DNA from: Actinomycetes bacterium
GTDB taxonomy: Bacteria; Actinomycetota; Acidimicrobiia; Acidimicrobiales; RAAP-2
Length of the DNA: 7,093 nt
Direction of reading: 5' to 3'
NCBI GenBank assembly: GCA_021795095.1
Contig: JAJYPU010000095.1
Span: forward strand, 1-7,093
The position numbers and the translations under genes were made by a program. The notes under the pieces are model-generated. The model made no database searches. It was not told the DNA's origin and worked only from the letters and a program-made list of their open reading frames with translations. Position 1 is the stretch's first letter. Each line of letters begins with the position of its first letter. This document shows positions 7,083 through 7,093 of this stretch, in pieces.

Positions 7083-7093
7083 GCCCACCAGTG

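Overview
The window is strongly GC-rich, and its four complete host-type genes favour G or C at third codon positions. Together with the protein flavours (a 284-residue stand-alone 3-hydroxyacyl-CoA dehydrogenase, kynureninase, EttA, and IS110 transposases with GTG or ATG starts behind clear Shine-Dalgarno sequences), this suggests a high-GC actinobacterium, perhaps of the Acidimicrobiia. No rRNA or other taxonomic marker is present, so this assignment is an inference.

Layout: (1) Bases 1-567, minus strand, hold the first 189 codons of an IS110-family transposase that runs off the left edge. (2) Bases 568-1029 (462 bp) have no convincing gene. They separate this transposase from a second, divergently oriented one and contain several small hairpins. 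IS110 elements encode their bridge (guide) RNA in a long non-coding end, so both elements may carry their guide RNAs in this shared gap. (3) Bases 1030-2268, plus strand, are a complete 412-residue IS110 transposase with an intact DEDD set and the C-terminal serine motif. Its subgroup differs from the first. (4) Bases 2269-2399 lie between the insertion sequence and the first host gene. They hold a 34-bp imperfect palindrome (2310-2343) overlapping the -35 box of a plausible promoter. (5) Bases 2400-4115, plus strand, are a two-gene unit: 3-hydroxybutyryl-CoA dehydrogenase, then purU (formyltetrahydrofolate deformylase) 9 bp later and in the same frame. (6) Bases 4116-5348, minus strand, are kynU (kynureninase), whose stop codon directly abuts that of purU. 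(7) Bases 5403-7082, minus strand, are ettA, an ABC-F translation factor, 54 bp upstream of kynU and perhaps co-transcribed with it.

How the parts fit: the right half is ordinary chromosomal metabolism (short-chain acyl-CoA oxidation or reduction, C1-folate and formate balance, tryptophan/kynurenine catabolism) plus a ribosome-associated ATPase. The left third is mobile DNA. The most interesting material is the non-coding gap between the back-to-back IS110 elements, the palindrome and promoter at the insertion-sequence/host border, and a short kynU leader with mutually exclusive hairpins over its start codon. No CRISPR array, tRNA, phage gene or defence gene was seen. IS110 bridge RNAs are now a known class, so these candidates are new examples at most, and I see nothing that amounts to a wholly new system.
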